Assembly (NCBI GenBank): GCA_900316045.1
Contig: ONBM01000002.1
Location: 26,979-90,978 of the forward strand
Origin: an uncultured Bacteroidales bacterium
GTDB taxonomy: Bacteria > Bacteroidota > Bacteroidia > Bacteroidales > UBA932
Direction: 5' to 3'
DNA: 64,000 bases
Shown: positions 60,926-64,000 of the stretch, one piece after another
Layout: every line of letters starts with the position of its first letter
Numbering within the stretch: position 1 is the stretch's first letter
Notes under the pieces: generated by a model
Seen by the model: the letters and a program-made list of their open reading frames with translations, nothing else
Database searches by the model: none
What the model was told of the DNA's origin: nothing
Position numbers and translations under genes: made by a program

Positions 60926-63778
60926 ATGAAACGCATTTTTTTCTTGTTGCTCGCTCTCACTGTCCTGGCCTCGTGCGCCAAGGAATCTTTGGGAACAAGC
61001 AAGGCTGACGAAGAAAAGAAACCAGAAGAAGAGAAAATAAGCAGTAATGTACCAGGAGTAGCTTTGGTGCAATTCAGCGATGAAATGATTGCCAAGATCG
61101 AAGATGACCTCAATGCCGGAAAGCTGGCGACCAGGTCGATGGAATTGAACCAGGCGATGGACGAACTGGGAATAACATCTATGAAGAGGCTTTTCCCTTA
61201 TGCCGGAGAATATGAGCCGCGGACAAGGGCAGAAGGCCTCCACCGATGCTACATGATCAAATATTCAAAGAATATGTCTTCGACGCGGGCGGAGGCTCAA
61301 TTCGATGCCATCCCTGGCGTGGAGCATGTCGAGGGGATGCCGCAGATAGAGTTGCAAGGCACATTCAACGACCCGTATTTCCCCCAGCAGTGGGGGCTGT
61401 CCAACAGTTCCCACCCAGCATACGACGTGAACGTAGAGCCTGTGTGGAAATATTTCACCACCGGCAGCCCGCAGGTGGTAGTGTCAGTAGTTGACGGAGG
61501 GATCGACCTCAACCATGCCGACCTGAAAGAGAATCTGTACGACAAGCACTACGATGCCATAAAGGACACCATGGCTAACTCGGAAATAATCGTCTCCAAC
61601 CACGCCACTCACGTAGCGGGGATTATCTCTGCCGTGAACAACAATGGCACAGGCATTTGCGGCATTGCCGGAGGCGATTTCCAGCATGGCCAAGGCGGAG
61701 TCAGGCTCATGTCTTGCCAGATATTCAAGGGGGGATTGAACGGCAGCTCCGCAGCTGCCATCAAATGGGGAGCAGACCACGGGGCAGTGATATCGCAGAA
61801 CAGCTGGCAGTACACCTATGATGCGGACAAAGACGGCAAACTTTCCGAAAGCGAGCGCCAGAATGCCTTGAAAGGGAAAATCAATTTCTTCGACAAGCTG
61901 GCCGTGGATTACTTCATAAAATATGCTGGCTGCGACAATCTTGGCGAACAGCTCGCCGACTCTCCGATGAAGGGCGGCGTAGTTATATTCGCAGCCGGAA
62001 ACGACGGGCTGGAGAACGGGGCGCCAGCGAATTACGACAAGGTGATTGCCGTAGGAGCCATCACCAGCGACGGATCTCGCGCATCGTATTCGAATTACGG
62101 AGATTTCGTGGATTTGTGCGCTCCTGGCAGCGTCATTTACAGTTCCATCGGTGGCAGCCGGTATTCCAACATGAACGGCACGTCCATGGCCTGCCCACAC
62201 GTTTCAGGCGTGGCAGCCCTGCTGGTCTCCCATTTCGGCGGGCAAGGCTTCACTGCCGGCATGCTGAAAGAAAAGCTGCTTCAGGGAGCTGATTACGAAG
62301 CTGTCGCAGGAAAGCAGATTGGTAGCTTGGTAGATGCCTACGGGGCATTCATGTATGGTAGCACTGCCGTGCCATCAGCCGTAACCGACCCTAAGGCATC
62401 AGTCAAGGCCAATGAATCTACTTTGTCCTGGACGGCGACTGCGGACACCACGGGAGCCCCTGCCTACGGCTACTTGATCATATACGGCACAGACAGCGTT
62501 TCGGTTAAGAAAGCCACTCAAGATTCGCCCGGGGACACTCGGTCGCGCATAATCGAGACAATGCCCGACGTCGGGGCAACTGTATCAACCACATTTACCG
62601 AGCTGAAATTTTCCACGAAATATTTCTACAAGGTCATCGCCTATTCCGTGAATAAGCATTACGCCGATCCTTCGCCTGTCGTCAGCGTCAGGACGCCGGA
62701 CAACCATGCTCCTGAAATCACCACCAATTACTCCGGGACGACATCAATCCGACAGAACGAGACAATCAGGGTGCCGCTGACCATCAAGGATCCTGACGGT
62801 CATGCGATGACCATCTCCTACAAGAAAGGGTCGTCCGCAGACAGTTTCAATGCCAACACGATCATTGTCGCTGGCTCGGATGCAGGCCCGGGGACGTACA
62901 CTGCCATCGTCAAGGCTACCGACCAGTACGGCGCATCTACGGAGTTCAAGTTTACCTACGTCATACTTGAAAATCAGCCTCCCGTGATTACCTGCCTCTA
63001 CACCGGCAGCACTACCCTGAAGCATTACGAAAGCATCTCGGTGCCGTTCTCGGTCAGCGACCCGGAGGACGATGCGGTGTCCGTCAGCCTGTCTGACGCA
63101 TCCCAAGCCGAAAGCCTCGCCGGTTTGACGCGCGAGGGATTTTCCCTGGAAATCAACGCACTGAAATGCGAGCCGGGCACCTATGAGGCAACCATCGTAG
63201 CAACAGACCGGCTGGGAGCGTCGAGTACCTGCAAGTTTGACTACACAGTGCTTTCCAACACTCCGCCGTCCAAGGTGAAAGATGCCCAAGATCTGTTCTA
63301 TTCTTCTATTGGCGAACATTTCTCTCTCAATCTGGACGAATGCTTCGATGATCCAGACGGAGAGACGCTTGTCTATTCATTGGCTTCCGACGCTTCCTCC
63401 GTGGTGGGCGCTTCCATCAATGGGAATATGCTGACCGGCGCCGTGAACGCTTTCGGCGCCACGACCGTGAGCGTCACTGCCTCCGACTCCCGCGGTGCGA
63501 CTGCCGTCCTGTCTTTCATGGTCATCGCCAGAAGCGAGCCTTACCTGGCCTACCCTAACCCGGTGACCACTAATATGTTCATTTCCACCGGAGCCACACC
63601 GGAACACGTATCAATAAAGATGTACTCGCAAACCGGCGCAGAAGTCACAAACACCTCGGTCCAGGCCAGCGCATTCAGCCCAGCCAAGATTGATTTGAGC
63701 GGCGTCGCCCCGGGCAAGTACCGCCTGGAAATCTCTTTCTCAAGCCATTCTTACACCCAGACCATCGTAAAGCGGTAA
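60926..63778 (+). CDS. Subtilisin-like (S8) peptidase lipoprotein with type IX-like C-terminal domain
   Basis: From MKRIFFLLLALTVLASC the 950-aa protein is a lipoprotein precursor. A propeptide region (to about 150) is followed by the S8 domain: VVDGGIDLNHADL with the catalytic Asp near 189, NHATHVAGII with the catalytic His near 225 (most relatives have HGTHVAG), and NGTSMACPHVSG with the Ser near 417. Fibronectin- and cadherin-like beta domains repeat in the second half (PVITCLYTGS, DPEDDAVSVSLSDA). The last 80 residues begin YPNPVTTNMFIS and end KYRLEISFSSHSYTQTIVKR, a type A sorting domain of type IX secretion. It is transcribed divergently from the nuclease operon. Confidence 0.93.
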   Translation: MKRIFFLLLALTVLASCAKESLGTSKADEEKKPEEEKISSNVPGVALVQFSDEMIAKIEDDLNAGKLATRSMELNQAMDELGITSMKRLFPYAGEYEPRTRAEGLHRCYMIKYSKNMSSTRAEAQFDAIPGVEHVEGMPQIELQGTFNDPYFPQQWGLSNSSHPAYDVNVEPVWKYFTTGSPQVVVSVVDGGIDLNHADLKENLYDKHYDAIKDTMANSEIIVSNHATHVAGIISAVNNNGTGICGIAGGDFQHGQGGVRLMSCQIFKGGLNGSSAAAIKWGADHGAVISQNSWQYTYDADKDGKLSESERQNALKGKINFFDKLAVDYFIKYAGCDNLGEQLADSPMKGGVVIFAAGNDGLENGAPANYDKVIAVGAITSDGSRASYSNYGDFVDLCAPGSVIYSSIGGSRYSNMNGTSMACPHVSGVAALLVSHFGGQGFTAGMLKEKLLQGADYEAVAGKQIGSLVDAYGAFMYGSTAVPSAVTDPKASVKANESTLSWTATADTTGAPAYGYLIIYGTDSVSVKKATQDSPGDTRSRIIETMPDVGATVSTTFTELKFSTKYFYKVIAYSVNKHYADPSPVVSVRTPDNHAPEITTNYSGTTSIRQNETIRVPLTIKDPDGHAMTISYKKGSSADSFNANTIIVAGSDAGPGTYTAIVKATDQYGASTEFKFTYVILENQPPVITCLYTGSTTLKHYESISVPFSVSDPEDDAVSVSLSDASQAESLAGLTREGFSLEINALKCEPGTYEATIVATDRLGASSTCKFDYTVLSNTPPSKVKDAQDLFYSSIGEHFSLNLDECFDDPDGETLVYSLASDASSVVGASINGNMLTGAVNAFGATTVSVTASDSRGATAVLSFMVIARSEPYLAYPNPVTTNMFISTGATPEHVSIKMYSQTGAEVTNTSVQASAFSPAKIDLSGVAPGKYRLEISFSSHSYTQTIVKR

Positions 63779-63929
63779 AGGACAAATAAACACTCGGAAA
63801 GGAGACAACCTACCCTGTCCTGGTCGGTTGCTGGATGCGCAGCTCCAGCCTTGCTATTCCTGTCATGAAGCCGATGATTAACCATTCCCACGGCACAAGC
63901 AAAAATTAATTTAGAATTTTTCAAAATAA
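63779..63929. other. Gap after the subtilisin-like gene
   Basis: No gene is seen. AGGACA at 63779 and TGTCCT near 63816 could form a weak stem, but no T-run follows. The sequence turns AT-rich toward the promoter on the right. Confidence 0.4.
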
Positions 63930-63961
63930 TTTGGTTATTTAGAATTATTCTAATATATTTG
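63930..63961 (+). promoter_or_regulatory. Complete Bacteroidetes promoter at the right edge
   Basis: TTTG at 63930-63933 and TATATTTG at 63954-63961 are separated by 20 nt, the best match in the window to the -33/-7 consensus of Bacteroidetes primary sigma factors. An ATG follows 18 nt after the -7 box. Confidence 0.75.
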
Positions 63962-63979
63962 CACTGTGAAAAAGATTTA

Positions 63980-64000
63980 ATGAATATTGACAATTTAAAA
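63980..64000 (+). CDS. First seven codons of a gene running off the window
   Basis: ATG at 63980 opens MNIDNLK, in frame to the window edge, 18 nt downstream of a strong promoter. Too little is present to say what it encodes. Confidence 0.5.

Noticed and set aside
60725..61243. Minus-strand frame overlapping the subtilisin start
   Set aside because: It is antisense to the propeptide region and contains no recognisable domain.

Overview
The window looks like chromosomal DNA from a member of the Bacteroidetes, most likely a gut-type Bacteroidales. The evidence is three SusC/SusD pairs, a further TonB-dependent receptor, BACON domains, many lipoproteins with a Cys after the signal peptide, an ECF sigma/FecR pair feeding an STN-bearing SusC, promoters with the TAnnTTTG -7 box close to the start codon, and almost no Shine-Dalgarno sequences. 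I cannot fix the genus from sequence alone.

Layout. 1-4.7 kb: a MACPF/BACON protein running off the left edge, with no visible start and preceded by a degenerate gene remnant, then divergent rsmA (ksgA) and aspS and a hairpin-rich repeat. 4.7-17 kb: a YpfJ-type zinc peptidase; a locus with SusC, SusD, a Gfo/Idh/MocA oxidoreductase and a TIM-barrel isomerase-like protein; and a DUF1080-AGE epimerase operon. Together these resemble a pathway that breaks glycosides down through 3-keto intermediates. 17-25 kb: aminopeptidase P, an ScdA-hemerythrin-LuxR regulator, a small outer-membrane barrel, a membrane-anchored peptide deformylase and a tricorn-like protease. 25-44 kb: two polysaccharide-utilisation loci on the minus strand. 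The left one has an IPT/TIG-NHL lipoprotein, SusC, SusD, a DUF1735 lipoprotein and a Big2/CBM-like lipoprotein. The right one has sigma, FecR, STN-SusC, SusD and two DUF1680 (GH127-type) enzymes.

44.3-52.7 kb is the accessory, repeat-rich part. Two different HUH/Y1 transposase-like proteins of the RAYT type each sit inside their own family of REP-like repeats. The first is bordered by 60-bp units with 12-bp inverted ends, and on its right side these recur with an exact 128-bp period; the first right-hand unit begins at the last base of the transposase stop codon. The second is flanked by 137-bp direct repeats, next to a 37-bp tandem array and the remnants of two broken genes (a DUF4143-type ATPase and a RecD2-like helicase). 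An M3 peptidase and an MBL-fold hydrolase lie between the two. This double REP/RAYT arrangement is the best candidate for an undescribed system here.

52.5-60.7 kb: a five-gene minus-strand operon with OB-fold proteins, a DNA/RNA non-specific endonuclease, an endonuclease/exonuclease/phosphatase protein, a TonB-dependent receptor and a DUF5689 lipoprotein. I infer that it harvests extracellular nucleic acids. Four 53-bp tandem repeats follow its last gene, and each carries a copy of that gene's final codons and stop. 60.9-64 kb: a subtilisin-like lipoprotein with a type IX secretion-like C-terminal domain, then the promoter and first codons of one more gene.
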